Shown: positions 20,058-29,195, counted from the stretch's first letter. The stretch is 64,000 nt of DNA from Zhengella sp041738295 (GCA_041738295.1 JBGSQC010000188.1:6896-70895), one strand, 5' to 3'. The notes: generated from the letters alone by a model not told the origin. A program made the numbers and translations.

Positions 20058-20077
20058 CGGGGCTCGAACAAGCCCCG
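20058..20077 (-). repeat. Intercistronic hairpin between the cytochrome genes
   Basis: CGGGGCT at 20058-20064 pairs with AGCCCCG at 20071-20077 around a six-base loop. It lies between the diheme and the tetraheme cytochrome genes and lacks a T-run, so it may stabilise the upstream message rather than terminate it. Confidence 0.35.
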
Positions 20078-20105
20078 ACCTGTGATTTGACCGGATGAGC
20101 GATCC

Positions 20106-20825
20106 TTATTCCTTCGGCAATGTTGCCAGATATGCGAGCAGGTCAGCTGATACCTTGTGATCAATGGCGCGCATGGCCGGCATCACTTCGCCCGGCTGGC
20201 CATTGAGGATCTTGTGCATCACTTCCTGCGGATTGCCGACCAGCGAGCCAAGTGGCGGCATTTCCTTGGGAAGCTTGCCATCAGCGCCATGGCAGCCGAT
20301 GCAGGCGGTGTTGAACACCTGCTTGCCAGCGGCAGCATCACCCTTTGATGCCTTGGTTTCAAGATCAACCAAGGGTGCCAGGTCGACTTGGCCCTGGGTC
20401 ACGAAATTGGCGAGGTCGGTCAGGTCGGCATCCGACAGTTTGTCGCCATAGCCATGTTCGGGTGCCTTAAGGAGGGCGACGACAGCGGCCGGATCAGCGC
20501 CTGCCATGCCTTCGATGCCCTTGATGCCGGTTGCATGGCTGCCGGACTTGTAGGCACCCTTGGCACCCAGCCCGTCCCACCCATGGCATTCCTTGCACCG
20601 CCAGTTCGATGCCGCATCTGCGGCATATTTTTCATTGGCGGCCGGATAGAGCGGATGCGCGGTGGTCGGCGCTTCTGCCTTCACCACCTTGTACCATTTG
20701 TCATAAAGCTTGCCGCCGCGTGCAATCGAACCCTGATCGGGTTCGGCAAGCGCCGCGCCTGCGGCAAGCAGACTGGTTGCAGCAAATACAATTCCCAAAC
20801 TCTTGAATGTTTTCGAAATGGACAT
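20106..20825 (-). CDS. Periplasmic diheme cytochrome c
   Basis: A 239-residue exported protein with a signal peptide cleaved near residue 27 (ALA-EP) and two heme sites, CKECH at 77-81 and CIGCH at 175-179. Each is followed by a Met-containing region that could give the distal ligand. The first domain is longer than a usual class I cytochrome and rich in Trp/Tyr, the second is a regular small cytochrome c domain. A GAGGAG Shine-Dalgarno precedes the ATG at 20825. It is 82 bases upstream of the NapC/NirT gene, so a quinol-to-cytochrome c electron path is the likely job; the terminal acceptor is unknown. Confidence 0.9.
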   Translation of the reverse strand: MSISKTFKSLGIVFAATSLLAAGAALAEPDQGSIARGGKLYDKWYKVVKAEAPTTAHPLYPAANEKYAADAASNWRCKECHGWDGLGAKGAYKSGSHATGIKGIEGMAGADPAAVVALLKAPEHGYGDKLSDADLTDLANFVTQGQVDLAPLVDLETKASKGDAAAGKQVFNTACIGCHGADGKLPKEMPPLGSLVGNPQEVMHKILNGQPGEVMPAMRAIDHKVSADLLAYLATLPKE

Positions 20826-20986
20826 CGTGTTCTCCTCGCAACAAGTGGAAGCCGAATTTTCGTTGCCAATGGAGAGTACGCCCATCCCCTTGCGACGAAT
20901 TGACATGGGTCAAGATTTCGCAGGTTCACGCGACAAAACGACACAAGGCCGGGAGGGATAAGTCAGAAGTGTTCAGGCGAGACGCC

Positions 20987-22045
20987 TCAAGCCTCCAGCA
21001 GGAGAAAATCTCCGGGCGCGGCATGCAGGGTCACCGGCGTGCCTGACACCGGCGGCGGAGTGTCTGGCCGGTTGAACAGGTCAAGCGACAAGCGCTGCCC
21101 GCCTACGAGCACCCTCAGGCGGATGACCGCGCCGAGGAAGTCGACATCAGCGACCGTGCCCTGAAGTGTCACGGTGCGGCTCGGCGCGCTTTCCAGATGC
21201 AGGGCTTCGGGACGCAGCGCCAAAGCGATCTCGGTTCCGTTTGCGCCGGTCAGAGGTCGGCCAAGTGCAATGGTCTGGTCAGACACTGTCGCCATACCGT
21301 GCGAGGCGTCGGCGATGGTGGCCTTGATCTGGTTGACGGTGCCGACAAAGGTGGCAACGAAACGGGTCTTCGGCTTGTTGTAGAGCTCGAAAGGAGTGCC
21401 GACCTGTTCCGCCACGCCGCCATTCATAACAACGACGCGGTCCGACATGGAAAGGGCTTCTTCCTGGTCGTGCGTGACGAAGATGGTGGTGATGCCGAGT
21501 TCGCGCTGTATCTCGCGGATTTCATTGCGGAGCGAAACGCGGATCTTGGCGTCGAGTGCCGACAGCGGCTCGTCCAAAAGCAGCACGCGAGGCTGAAGCG
21601 CCAGCGCGCGGGCAAGCGCCACGCGTTGCTGCTGGCCTCCGGACAGCTGGAACGGATAGCGGTTGCCGAGGTCCGGCAGGCCGATCAGCTTCAGCATTTC
21701 AGTGACGCGGGCCTCGCGCTTTTCCGATGCGATGCCCGCCACTTTCATGCCGAAGGCAACATTCTGCGCCACCGTCATGTTGGGAAACAATGCATAGGCC
21801 TGGAAGACCATGCCGATGTTGCGCTGGTTTGGCTTGAGGCTTACCAGATCGGTGCCATCCACATGAATGGCCCCGGCAGTCGGCGTCTCGAACCCGGCCA
21901 CCATGCGCAGCACCGTTGTCTTGCCGCAGCCTGACGGTCCGAGCAGCGAGATGAACTCACCCTTTTCCACATCGAGGTTGAAATCCTTGACCACGCGGTT
22001 CGGACCGAAGGATTTCTCCAGATGCTTGATTGTCAGATAGGCCAT
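20987..22045 (-). CDS. ABC transporter ATP-binding protein (PotA/FbpC type)
   Basis: A 352-residue importer ATPase. Walker A GPSGCGKTT (36-44), Q-loop, signature LSGGQQQR, Walker B LLLDEPLSALD and the H-loop VTHDQEEA are all intact, and a C-terminal TOBE domain follows, as in polyamine, iron and phosphonate transporters. The start overlaps the stop of the adjacent permease by one base. It is the last gene of the SBP-permease-permease-ATPase operon that runs leftward from 24914. Confidence 0.94.
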   Translation of the reverse strand: MAYLTIKHLEKSFGPNRVVKDFNLDVEKGEFISLLGPSGCGKTTVLRMVAGFETPTAGAIHVDGTDLVSLKPNQRNIGMVFQAYALFPNMTVAQNVAFGMKVAGIASEKREARVTEMLKLIGLPDLGNRYPFQLSGGQQQRVALARALALQPRVLLLDEPLSALDAKIRVSLRNEIREIQRELGITTIFVTHDQEEALSMSDRVVVMNGGVAEQVGTPFELYNKPKTRFVATFVGTVNQIKATIADASHGMATVSDQTIALGRPLTGANGTEIALALRPEALHLESAPSRTVTLQGTVADVDFLGAVIRLRVLVGGQRLSLDLFNRPDTPPPVSGTPVTLHAAPGDFLLLEA

Positions 22046-22827
22046 CAGTTCTGCGCCCTCAGATGCTTGGAAAACCGCGTGACAAGCTGGATGAGGCCCA
22101 TGCAGGCCCAGGTGATGGCAAAGGCGATGACCGCTAATGCCGCAGGTTCATAGGCGCGGTTGGCGCCTAGCACCTGCATGTAAGGGCCGAATGCCGGCCG
22201 GTTCAGCAGGGCCGCCATGGTGAACTCGCCGATCACGATGGCAAAGGTCAGGAAGGCCCCGGAGAGGACCGCCAGCAGCACGTTTGGCAGGATGATGCGT
22301 GCCAGGATCGTCGTCCAGCCTGCGCCCAGACTTTGCGCGGCTTCCGTCAAGGTGGCCACGTCAATGGTCCGCAGGCCGGTGTCGACCGCTCGGTACATGT
22401 AAGGCAGAGCCAGCGTCGCGTAGCCGAACATCAGCAGCACATTGGTTCCCATGGCCGTTCCGGTCAGCGGCAGGAGGCTCGACGTGTTGAAGAGGCGGAT
22501 ATAGCCGAAGACGATCACGATGGCCGGAATGACCAGCGGCAGCAGCGTCACGAACTCGACGAAGGGACGCGCGCGCGGCAGCTTGAGGCGCACCCAGAAG
22601 GCCGTCGGCACCACCAGCAGGATGCCGAAGACAATGGTGACCAGCGCCATCAGCACGGAATACAGGAACGTCTGCTGGAACTGCGGGTCCGAAAGCACTT
22701 TTGCATAGGCGTCTAAGGTATAGACGCCGCGCCGCATTTTTAGCGAAAATTCGGTCATCCCGACCAGCGGAAGGATGAAATAGAAGCATCCGCCAAGGAA
22801 GGCCGCCCATGCCGCGATCCGGGTCAT
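22045..22827 (-). CDS. ABC transporter permease (second)
   Basis: An inner-membrane permease of about 260 residues with six predicted helices and the EAA loop (LTEAAQSLGAGWTTILARIILP) that contacts the ATPase. This is the PotC/PhnV-like partner of the permease upstream. The start at 22827 forms an ATGA overlap with the upstream stop; an ATG nine bases earlier (22836) is the alternative. Together with its neighbours it forms a complete importer. Confidence 0.92.
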   Translation of the reverse strand: MTRIAAWAAFLGGCFYFILPLVGMTEFSLKMRRGVYTLDAYAKVLSDPQFQQTFLYSVLMALVTIVFGILLVVPTAFWVRLKLPRARPFVEFVTLLPLVIPAIVIVFGYIRLFNTSSLLPLTGTAMGTNVLLMFGYATLALPYMYRAVDTGLRTIDVATLTEAAQSLGAGWTTILARIILPNVLLAVLSGAFLTFAIVIGEFTMAALLNRPAFGPYMQVLGANRAYEPAALAVIAFAITWACMGLIQLVTRFSKHLRAQN

Positions 22828-23711
22828 TTCAGCCACCTCTCGGAGCGCGCCCTGAGCCAGATGTAGAGCGCGTTTGCAATGCCGGTGATGACGATCATGC
22901 CGAAGGCCAGCGCATAGCCCAGATGCGGATCACCCAGAACGTCGCCGCGGATCTGCGCAAAGAGCTTGATGGGAACGATGTTGAGCTGCGGGCCGGTCAG
23001 CGCAAAGGCCGTGGCCACCGCCCCAAAGGAATTGGCAAAGAGCAGCGCAAAGGTTCCGAGCAGCGAGGGAAACAGGATCGGCAGCGCCACCATGCGCCAG
23101 TATTGCCCACCAGTCGCGCCAAGCACCGTGGCAGCTTCCTTCCATTCTTTCTTCAATCCGTCGATGGCCGGGGTGATGATGAGGATCATCAGCGGGATCT
23201 GAAAGAACAGATAGGTCAGTGTCAGGCCGAAGAAGGAAAGCAGGTTGAAGCCGAGCAGGCGAAGGTCAAGGTCCAGATTGGTCCTCAGCCAGATCGTGAT
23301 CAGTCCAGCCGGTCCGAGCGTTGCGAGAAACGCGAAAGCCAAAGGGACGCCGGCAAAATTGGATGCAACGCCGGAGAACGTCAGCAGCGGGCCGCGAATG
23401 AAACGCGGCAAACCGCCTTTGACGACCGCTACGGCCATGGCGAACCCGATGAGGCAGCCAAGGAAGGCCGTCAGCAGGCTGAGCTTGATGGAAACCCAAT
23501 AAGCCGACCGGATCGAAGGCGTGTTCAGAGCCACGATGTTGGCGAAGGTGAAGCCGCCATCCGGCGTCTGGAACGCACCTATGACAATCTTCATGGTCGG
23601 CAGGATGAGGAAGAGAAGCGCAAACAGCGCAAAGGGAACGAGGCCAATCCAGTTCATGGACAGCTTGAAGGATGAAGGAACGGATGTCTGGCTTGGCGCA
23701 GTTTCTGACAT
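22824..23711 (-). CDS. ABC transporter permease (first)
   Basis: A 295-residue inner-membrane permease of the PotB type, with a hydrophilic N-terminal tail, about six helices and an EAA-type loop (EAATVLGATGGQYWRMVALPI). It overlaps the second permease by four bases (ATGA). A 28-base hairpin separates it from the substrate-binding gene upstream, a common way to keep the binding protein in excess over the membrane components. Confidence 0.92.
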   Translation of the reverse strand: MSETAPSQTSVPSSFKLSMNWIGLVPFALFALLFLILPTMKIVIGAFQTPDGGFTFANIVALNTPSIRSAYWVSIKLSLLTAFLGCLIGFAMAVAVVKGGLPRFIRGPLLTFSGVASNFAGVPLAFAFLATLGPAGLITIWLRTNLDLDLRLLGFNLLSFFGLTLTYLFFQIPLMILIITPAIDGLKKEWKEAATVLGATGGQYWRMVALPILFPSLLGTFALLFANSFGAVATAFALTGPQLNIVPIKLFAQIRGDVLGDPHLGYALAFGMIVITGIANALYIWLRARSERWLK

Positions 23712-23770
23712 TGTCGAGGACCCTGTCCTGGCTGTGGCTGACGGCGCTGCCGAGCATCACACAGACAGTT

Positions 23771-23798
23771 TCCGCCCCGGCAGTGGAGCCGGGGCGGA
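23771..23798 (-). repeat. Intercistronic GC-rich hairpin in the ABC operon
   Basis: TCCGCCCCGGC at 23771-23781 pairs perfectly (11 bp) with GCCGGGGCGGA at 23788-23798 around a six-base loop. It lies in the 100-base gap between the substrate-binding gene and the first permease. No T-run follows on the coding strand, so a role in mRNA stability or partial attenuation is likelier than full termination. Confidence 0.6.
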
Positions 23799-23813
23799 GT
23801 TGACAGTCAAGCC

Positions 23814-24914
23814 TTACTGGACGTTGGCGCCGACAGTGGCGTCCCAGCCCTTGGTGACAGCTTCCTTGTTGGCGCCCTGCTCTTCCACGGTCGGGAAGAC
23901 TGCGGCCTCATAGGAAGCAGCCGGCGGCAGCTTTTCCAAGAGGTCGGCCGGGATCTTGCCGGCAGCGGCCATGGCATTGAAGCGCGCCGGATGGCAATAG
24001 CCCTTGAGCCAACCGAGCTGGCCTTCGTCAGAGTAGAGATACTCCATCCAGAGCTTGGCGGCGTTCGGATGAGGAGCATAGGCCGAGATCGCCTGGACAT
24101 AGACACCGGCCAGAACGCCGGACTTCGGCACGATGACTTCTACCGGCGGGTTGCCGGCCAGCGTGTCGCGAGCGGAAAGCGCGTTGTAATCCCACATGGC
24201 GACGATGGGCGTCGCACCCTGGGCAAGAGTACCGGCCTTGCCGATGACAGGAACGAAGTTGCCGGCCTTGTTCATCTCGGCAAAGTAGGCAAGGCCCTTT
24301 TCACCGGACTCGGCGCCGGGCTTGCCGCCAGCGGCCATGCCGGCAGCGAGAACGGCGAGAATGGCCTGGTTGGAAGCACGCGGATCACCGGCAAGCGCCA
24401 CCTGGCCCTTGTATTCCGGCTTCAGCAGATCCGACCAATCGGCCGGCATGGTCTTGACGAGGTCCTTGTTCACCATGAACGACATCACGCCGTAATAGTC
24501 GCCATACCAGTGGCCATCGGCGTCCTTGATGGTGTCGGGAATTTCGGCCCAGGTCGAAACCTTGTAGGGCTGGGTCAGGCCTTCGGCCTTCGAGGTCGGG
24601 CCGAAGGCCAGGCCAACGTCGATCACGTCAGGCGCCTGCGGACCCTTGTTGTCCTTGTTGGCCTTGATGGCTTCGATTTCGTCAGCCGAGCCTGCATCGG
24701 GGTTCAATTCGTTGACGGTGATGAAGGGGTACTTGGCCTTGAAACCGGCAATCACGCCGCCATATCCGCACCAGTCATGCGGCAGCGCAATGGTCGTCAG
24801 CATGCCTTCGGCCTTGGCACCGGCAACAAGCTCATCCATCGATTGGGCGAAGGTGATCGAGGTGGATGTCATCAACGTTGCAAAGGCAACTCCTATCGCG
24901 GTCATTTTTGTCAT
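23814..24914 (-). CDS. ABC transporter substrate-binding protein (family 1)
   Basis: A 366-residue periplasmic binding protein with a signal peptide (about 1-23, ending TFA). It is of the iron/polyamine/2-aminoethylphosphonate type, judged from its length, the two-lobed layout and the permease and ATPase partners. A GGAG Shine-Dalgarno lies close to the ATG. It is the first gene of the importer operon and shares a divergent upstream region with rimO. The ligand cannot be read from sequence; two Cys (in DWCGYGG and KGYCHPA) are notable for this family but not diagnostic. Confidence 0.92.
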   Translation of the reverse strand: MTKMTAIGVAFATLMTSTSITFAQSMDELVAGAKAEGMLTTIALPHDWCGYGGVIAGFKAKYPFITVNELNPDAGSADEIEAIKANKDNKGPQAPDVIDVGLAFGPTSKAEGLTQPYKVSTWAEIPDTIKDADGHWYGDYYGVMSFMVNKDLVKTMPADWSDLLKPEYKGQVALAGDPRASNQAILAVLAAGMAAGGKPGAESGEKGLAYFAEMNKAGNFVPVIGKAGTLAQGATPIVAMWDYNALSARDTLAGNPPVEVIVPKSGVLAGVYVQAISAYAPHPNAAKLWMEYLYSDEGQLGWLKGYCHPARFNAMAAAGKIPADLLEKLPPAASYEAAVFPTVEEQGANKEAVTKGWDATVGANVQ

Positions 24915-25262
24915 GGTCGTCTCCGTATCGGGTTAGATCTGGATTTCCATTCGCTATTGGGTTTTCGCGACAGTCCTGTGACAGAGAAGGGCATGGTGCC
25001 CGCGCACATTCCGGCTTCTCCTCCCGGCCTGCTCCCCAAGATCAGGACGCTATCCATGAGCCGAGATCGTGGCAAGCTTTATCAACTGGTCAAAAACGAT
25101 TTTCGCGGGCTTTCGTTAGCCGGGCAAGGGATGAGCGCATAACGGCTCAACAATTGACAAAAAGCCCATAACCTTGTGTACCCCGTCGCTTGAGATGCGG
25201 CGGATCAAGGGTCCTTGCCGTCTTGCAATGCAAAGCCCCCGGTCAGCGTGTCAGGAAAACCC
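24915..25262. other. Divergent intergenic region between the ABC operon and rimO
   Basis: About 350 bases without a convincing gene. Its left part should hold the ABC operon promoter reading left. Near the right, TTGACA at 25154-25159 with a weak -10 (TGTACC) 17 bases later may be the rimO promoter. No hairpin or riboswitch-like structure was recognised. An open frame that crosses the region antisense to the binding protein is rejected. Confidence 0.4.
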
Positions 25263-26576
25263 GTGTCAGCACCCCGCGTCAGCTTCGTCAGTCTTGGTTG
25301 CCCGAAGGCTCTGGTTGATTCCGAGCGCATCATCACGCGCCTTCGTGCCGAGGGCTACGAGATTGCCCGCAAGCATGACGGGGCCGATCTCGTGGTGATC
25401 AACACTTGCGGCTTTCTGGATTCCGCCCGCGATGAATCGCTGGGTGCCATCGGCAATGCGCTGAAGGAAAACGGCAAGGTCATCGTCACTGGTTGCCTTG
25501 GCGCAGAACCCGATGTGATCCGCGAGCGCCATCCGGGTGTGTTCGCGATCACCGGACCGCAGGCCTATGAAAGCGTGATGGAGGCCGTTCACGAGGCCGC
25601 TCCTCCGGCGCATGATCCTTTCGTGGACCTCGTGCCGGAACAGGGAGTGCGCCTGACGCCGCGCCACTACGCCTATCTTAAGATCTCCGAAGGCTGCGCC
25701 AACCGCTGCACCTTCTGCATCATCCCGGCGCTGCGCGGCGATCTGGTGTCGCGCCCCATCGGTGATGTGTTGCGCGAGGCCGAGAAGCTCGCCAAGGCAG
25801 GCGTCAAGGAATTGCTCGTCATCAGCCAGGACACGTCAGCCTATGGGCTGGACCTGAAATATCCCGAAAGCACCTGGCAGGATCGCACGGTTCGCACCAA
25901 GTTCCTCGACCTGTCGCGGGAGCTGGGCGAACTCGGCATCTGGGTGCGCATGCATTATGTCTACCCCTACCCCCATGTCGATGAAGTGATCCCGCTGATG
26001 GCAGAGGGCAAGATCCTCCCCTATCTCGACATTCCCTTCCAGCATGCCAGCCCCGCCGTGCTGAAGAACATGCGGCGGCCCGCTCACCAGGACAAGGTGT
26101 TGGAGCGCATCCGCAAATGGCGCGATATCTGCCCGGACCTTGCAATTCGCTCCACCTTTATCGCCGGCTTCCCCGGCGAGACCGAGGAAGACTTTGCCTT
26201 CCTGCTCGACTGGCTGGACGAAGCCAAGATCGACCGGGCCGGCTGCTTCAAGTACGAGCCGGTCAAGGGTGCGCGCTCCAATGATCTGGGTCTTCCCGAA
26301 GTGCCCGATGAAATCAAGGACGCCCGCTGGAAGCGCTTCATGGAGCGCCAGCAGAAGGTCTCTGCCTCCCAGTTGAAAAAGCGCGTCGGCAAGCGCCTGC
26401 CTGTCATCATTGACAAGGTCGAGGGTACCAGTGCGATCGGTCGCACCAAGTATGATGCGCCCGAGATTGACGGCGTGGTGCATGTGGCTTCGCGCCGCCC
26501 GCTGCGCACCGGCGACATCGTGACCGTCAAGATCGAGGCGTCGGATGCCTATGACCTGCACGGCACGGCTGTCTGA
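25263..26576 (+). CDS. rimO: Ribosomal protein S12 methylthiotransferase RimO
   Basis: A 437-residue radical-SAM enzyme that adds a methylthio group to Asp of ribosomal protein S12. The UPF0004 domain has Cys13 (SLGCPK), Cys49 (NTCGF) and Cys78 (TGCLG) for one 4Fe-4S cluster; the radical-SAM cluster is Cys145-x3-Cys149-x2-Cys152 (GCANRCTFC). A C-terminal TRAM domain follows. The start is a GTG at 25263 with AGGAAA upstream, giving the usual N-terminus SAPRVSFVSLGCPK; earlier in-frame TTG and GTG codons give an extension not expected for the family. Confidence 0.95.
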   Translation: MSAPRVSFVSLGCPKALVDSERIITRLRAEGYEIARKHDGADLVVINTCGFLDSARDESLGAIGNALKENGKVIVTGCLGAEPDVIRERHPGVFAITGPQAYESVMEAVHEAAPPAHDPFVDLVPEQGVRLTPRHYAYLKISEGCANRCTFCIIPALRGDLVSRPIGDVLREAEKLAKAGVKELLVISQDTSAYGLDLKYPESTWQDRTVRTKFLDLSRELGELGIWVRMHYVYPYPHVDEVIPLMAEGKILPYLDIPFQHASPAVLKNMRRPAHQDKVLERIRKWRDICPDLAIRSTFIAGFPGETEEDFAFLLDWLDEAKIDRAGCFKYEPVKGARSNDLGLPEVPDEIKDARWKRFMERQQKVSASQLKKRVGKRLPVIIDKVEGTSAIGRTKYDAPEIDGVVHVASRRPLRTGDIVTVKIEASDAYDLHGTAV

Positions 26577-26685
26577 GGAATTGCCGGTTTAACCTTAACC
26601 TCGCAAAAGCATAGGGTTAACGAAAGGTTTCCGCTAGTTTGCCGCCACTCGCACCCCCGCGCGAGGCCAGAAGAGGCGGCAGCAC

Positions 26686-27816
26686 ATGGACAAGTCGGAA
26701 CCCGGCACGAACAATCGCATCGGTTCGCTTGACCTCCTGCGGCTCCTGGCTGCGCTTGCGGTGGTTGCCTTTCACTATCTTTGGCGCGGTCATGCCGGCC
26801 CCTCGCCCTTTCTTGACGGAGAGGCAAGCGCGGCCGCCTCCTGGGCCTTGCCCGGCTATCTCGGCCTCAACCTGTTCTTCATGATTTCGGGCTTCGTCAT
26901 CGCCTGGTCCGCCGAGGGCCGCAGCTTCAGCGAATTTGCCATTGCGCGCTTCTCGCGGCTCTATCCGGGCTTCATCATCTGCATGACGCTGACCGCCGTG
27001 ATCCTGGCCATTGCCGGCGATCCGCGCCTTTCCGTTTCCGGCGTTCAATGGCTCGCCAATTTCATCATGGTGCCGCAGGCACTCGGCCAATCCTTTGTCG
27101 ATGGCGTCTATTGGACGATCATTCTTGAACTTGTCTTTTACGGATGGGTGGCGCTTGCCATCCTCACCGGCTTCTTTGCCCGTTGGAAGCTGATGACGAT
27201 TACGGCTTGGCTTGGCCTTGCCATGGTGAACGAGCAGTTGATTGGCTCCGGCGCTTTGCGCTTTCTGCTGATCACCGAGTATGCGCCTTTTTTCGCCTTT
27301 GGCATGCTGGTGCAGCACATGACAGTGCACGGACGCAGCGCTGATGCGGTCATGCTGGCAGTCGCATCTCTGTTCATCGGCCTCGATCATCTGTCGCGCA
27401 TGCAGGGCTGGATGCTCGGGGCCTATGGTGTTGCGCTGCCGGACAAAGCGCTGGTGCTCTGGGGCCTCGCCATCCACACCCTGTTCCTTGCCACGGTCGC
27501 ACTGCGCCGCCTTGTTCCCTCAACGCCGCTGGTCCTTGCGGCGGGCGGCGTTACCTATCCGCTCTACCTGCTGCACCAGAATGCGGGCTATGCTGGCATC
27601 AATGCGTTGTCGCCGCTCACAGGTCAGGTCATGGCCGTGGCAGTTGTGGCGATCGGTATGATCGTGCTGTCATGGCTCGTCTGGACGCTTGCTGAAAGGC
27701 CGGGACAAAAGCTGATGCGCAGGACGCTGAACTCCGTTGTGTCGCATGTCATCAGGATTGCCGGTCAAAGCGGTTCTGTTGCACCAAGACTGCGGCGCTT
27801 TCGCAAGCCGATATGA
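26686..27816 (+). CDS. Acyltransferase 3 family membrane protein
   Basis: A 376-residue integral membrane O-acyltransferase of the OafA/YrhL family with about ten helices. The N-terminus has the family pattern (IGSLDLLRLLAALAVVAFHY with the conserved His), followed by FFMISGFVIAW and an Arg-rich loop (IARFSRLYPGF). Such enzymes acetylate or succinylate surface or periplasmic polysaccharides. No polysaccharide genes are adjacent, so the target is unknown. It stands alone between rimO and the pentapeptide genes, about 110 bases after rimO. Confidence 0.9.
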   Translation: MDKSEPGTNNRIGSLDLLRLLAALAVVAFHYLWRGHAGPSPFLDGEASAAASWALPGYLGLNLFFMISGFVIAWSAEGRSFSEFAIARFSRLYPGFIICMTLTAVILAIAGDPRLSVSGVQWLANFIMVPQALGQSFVDGVYWTIILELVFYGWVALAILTGFFARWKLMTITAWLGLAMVNEQLIGSGALRFLLITEYAPFFAFGMLVQHMTVHGRSADAVMLAVASLFIGLDHLSRMQGWMLGAYGVALPDKALVLWGLAIHTLFLATVALRRLVPSTPLVLAAGGVTYPLYLLHQNAGYAGINALSPLTGQVMAVAVVAIGMIVLSWLVWTLAERPGQKLMRRTLNSVVSHVIRIAGQSGSVAPRLRRFRKPI

Positions 27817-27864
27817 CAGGGCTCAAAGCGTGCAGGCGACTATGGGTTCCCGCAAGCAGCCTGA

Positions 27865-27893
27865 TTGACAGTCAAATTGCCGCACCCTAATTT
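27865..27893 (+). promoter_or_regulatory. Candidate promoter of the pentapeptide-repeat genes
   Basis: TTGACA at 27865-27870 and TAATTT at 27888-27893 are 17 bases apart. It would give a leader of roughly 190 bases before the first pentapeptide gene at 28096. Good -35, partial -10; tentative. Confidence 0.4.
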
Positions 27894-28095
27894 AGAAGAC
27901 ATGCGCATGTGCGCGCTCGGCTGCTCATCCTCGTAAGCCGGGTTTTTGACGGCCTTCGCCGATGGACTACGACGGTCACTCTCTTATCTGTTCTGGCACT
28001 TTCGCTTCTTGCCGACACAGCCTCGTCTCCGTGCTGCATCTCTGCCGAAACCACGCGACCACGATCCATCAATCCTGATACCCCGGGAGTACCGG

Positions 28096-28551
28096 ATGAG
28101 CGCTTCCACGCTCTTCGCTGCCTTCGCGCTATCCCTCGTGGCACCGCTTCCGGCTATGGCAGATTGTTCCGAACCTGCCGGGCCGCAAGTGCACTGGGCT
28201 GGTTGCACCTTCAAGAATACGGATTTCGCCGGTTTGCTATTGTTACATTCGGACTTGTCCGGTGCGATCCTGTTCGGTTCGGACTTCTCCGGTGCGAATA
28301 TGTCAGGGACGAACCTGACTGGCGCACAGCTGGCCGGAGCGGGACTGGTCGGAACAAACCTGTTTGCTGCCAATTTGACGCGAGCAAACTTTCGCAATGC
28401 GGACTTGTCGGGTGCAGACTTGTCCAGCGCGAACCTGACCGGTGCGGACCTGACTGGGACGAACCTTGAAGGAGCGACCCTTTCCAACGCGATCTGGACG
28501 GATGGAAGCACTTGCGGTCCCGGATCCCGTGGAACCTGCAGGTTGAACTGA
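28096..28551 (+). CDS. Exported pentapeptide-repeat protein 1
   Basis: A 151-residue protein: signal peptide (about 1-22), then about 19 pentapeptide repeats of A(D/N)LxG type (roughly 39-133), which fold as a right-handed four-sided beta-helix. Cysteines lie at 24 and 37 before the helix and at 140 and 148 after it; a WTDG motif (134-137) closes the helix. The two neighbouring genes share this design. GGGAG lies close to the ATG at 28096. The frame is open upstream but without a signal-like start. Function unknown; cytosolic relatives mimic DNA, but this one appears exported. Confidence 0.85.
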   Translation: MSASTLFAAFALSLVAPLPAMADCSEPAGPQVHWAGCTFKNTDFAGLLLLHSDLSGAILFGSDFSGANMSGTNLTGAQLAGAGLVGTNLFAANLTRANFRNADLSGADLSSANLTGADLTGTNLEGATLSNAIWTDGSTCGPGSRGTCRLN

Positions 28552-28600
28552 CGAAGCTTCGAAACTGATGCCCCACACCCCTCTGTCCTTTGGAGTTCCC

Positions 28601-29131
28601 ATGAAATCCGCCAGATTGCTCGCCGGACTCGCCCTGTCCCTGGTCACCGCACTCCCTGCCTTGGCCGCCTGTACCGATCCCGCAGCGCCGGGCGTTGACT
28701 GGACCGATTGCGACAAGGACGGCGCAAATCTGAGCGGAGCGAACCTGAGGGAAGCGATCCTGACCCGTGCAAGCTTTGTGGGCGCGAACCTGTCGGATGC
28801 AAACATGAACAGTTCGAACCTGACGGGAGCGGATCTGAACGGTGCCAACTTGACGAATGCAGGGTTTCAAGCTGCTGACCTGTCCGGCGCGAGCCTGACT
28901 GGAGCGAACATGACGGACGCCGACTTCATGAATGCGCTTCTTAATGGATGCGATCTGGTAAACGCGAACCTCACGGGTGCCGGCCTCGTCAACGCTGACA
29001 TGACCGACGCGAACCTGACGAATGCGAACCTGGAAGATGCGGACATGGAGCGTACGAATTTTTCCAACGCTACATGGACGGATGGTGGTATTTGCACCCA
29101 ATCGTCCACCAGCGGTGACTGTTTCCAGTAG
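28601..29131 (+). CDS. Exported pentapeptide-repeat protein 2
   Basis: A 176-residue paralogue of its two neighbours and the longest of the three. It has a signal peptide, Cys24 and Cys37, roughly 23 pentapeptide repeats (about 41-158), then WTDG and Cys165/Cys174. An extra Cys117 lies inside the helix. The residues LAAC before Cys24 match a lipobox, so this copy could be a lipoprotein; the other two fit less well. TGGAG lies ahead of the ATG. It starts 49 bases after gene 1, so the three are probably one transcript. Confidence 0.86.
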   Translation: MKSARLLAGLALSLVTALPALAACTDPAAPGVDWTDCDKDGANLSGANLREAILTRASFVGANLSDANMNSSNLTGADLNGANLTNAGFQAADLSGASLTGANMTDADFMNALLNGCDLVNANLTGAGLVNADMTDANLTNANLEDADMERTNFSNATWTDGGICTQSSTSGDCFQ

Positions 29132-29195
29132 GCCTGCACGAATGACGCTGCGGCCCGATCATGTTCCTTCACCCTTGCCCCTTCGGAGTTCCCAC

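Noticed and set aside
26577..26640. Repeated TTAACC elements after rimO
   Set aside because: Imperfect, weak pairing and no T-run; not a convincing terminator or operator.
28211..29101. Long minus-strand open frame across the pentapeptide genes
   Set aside because: It is the complement of repeated codons on the plus strand, where signal peptides, Shine-Dalgarno sites and repeats give a clear reading.
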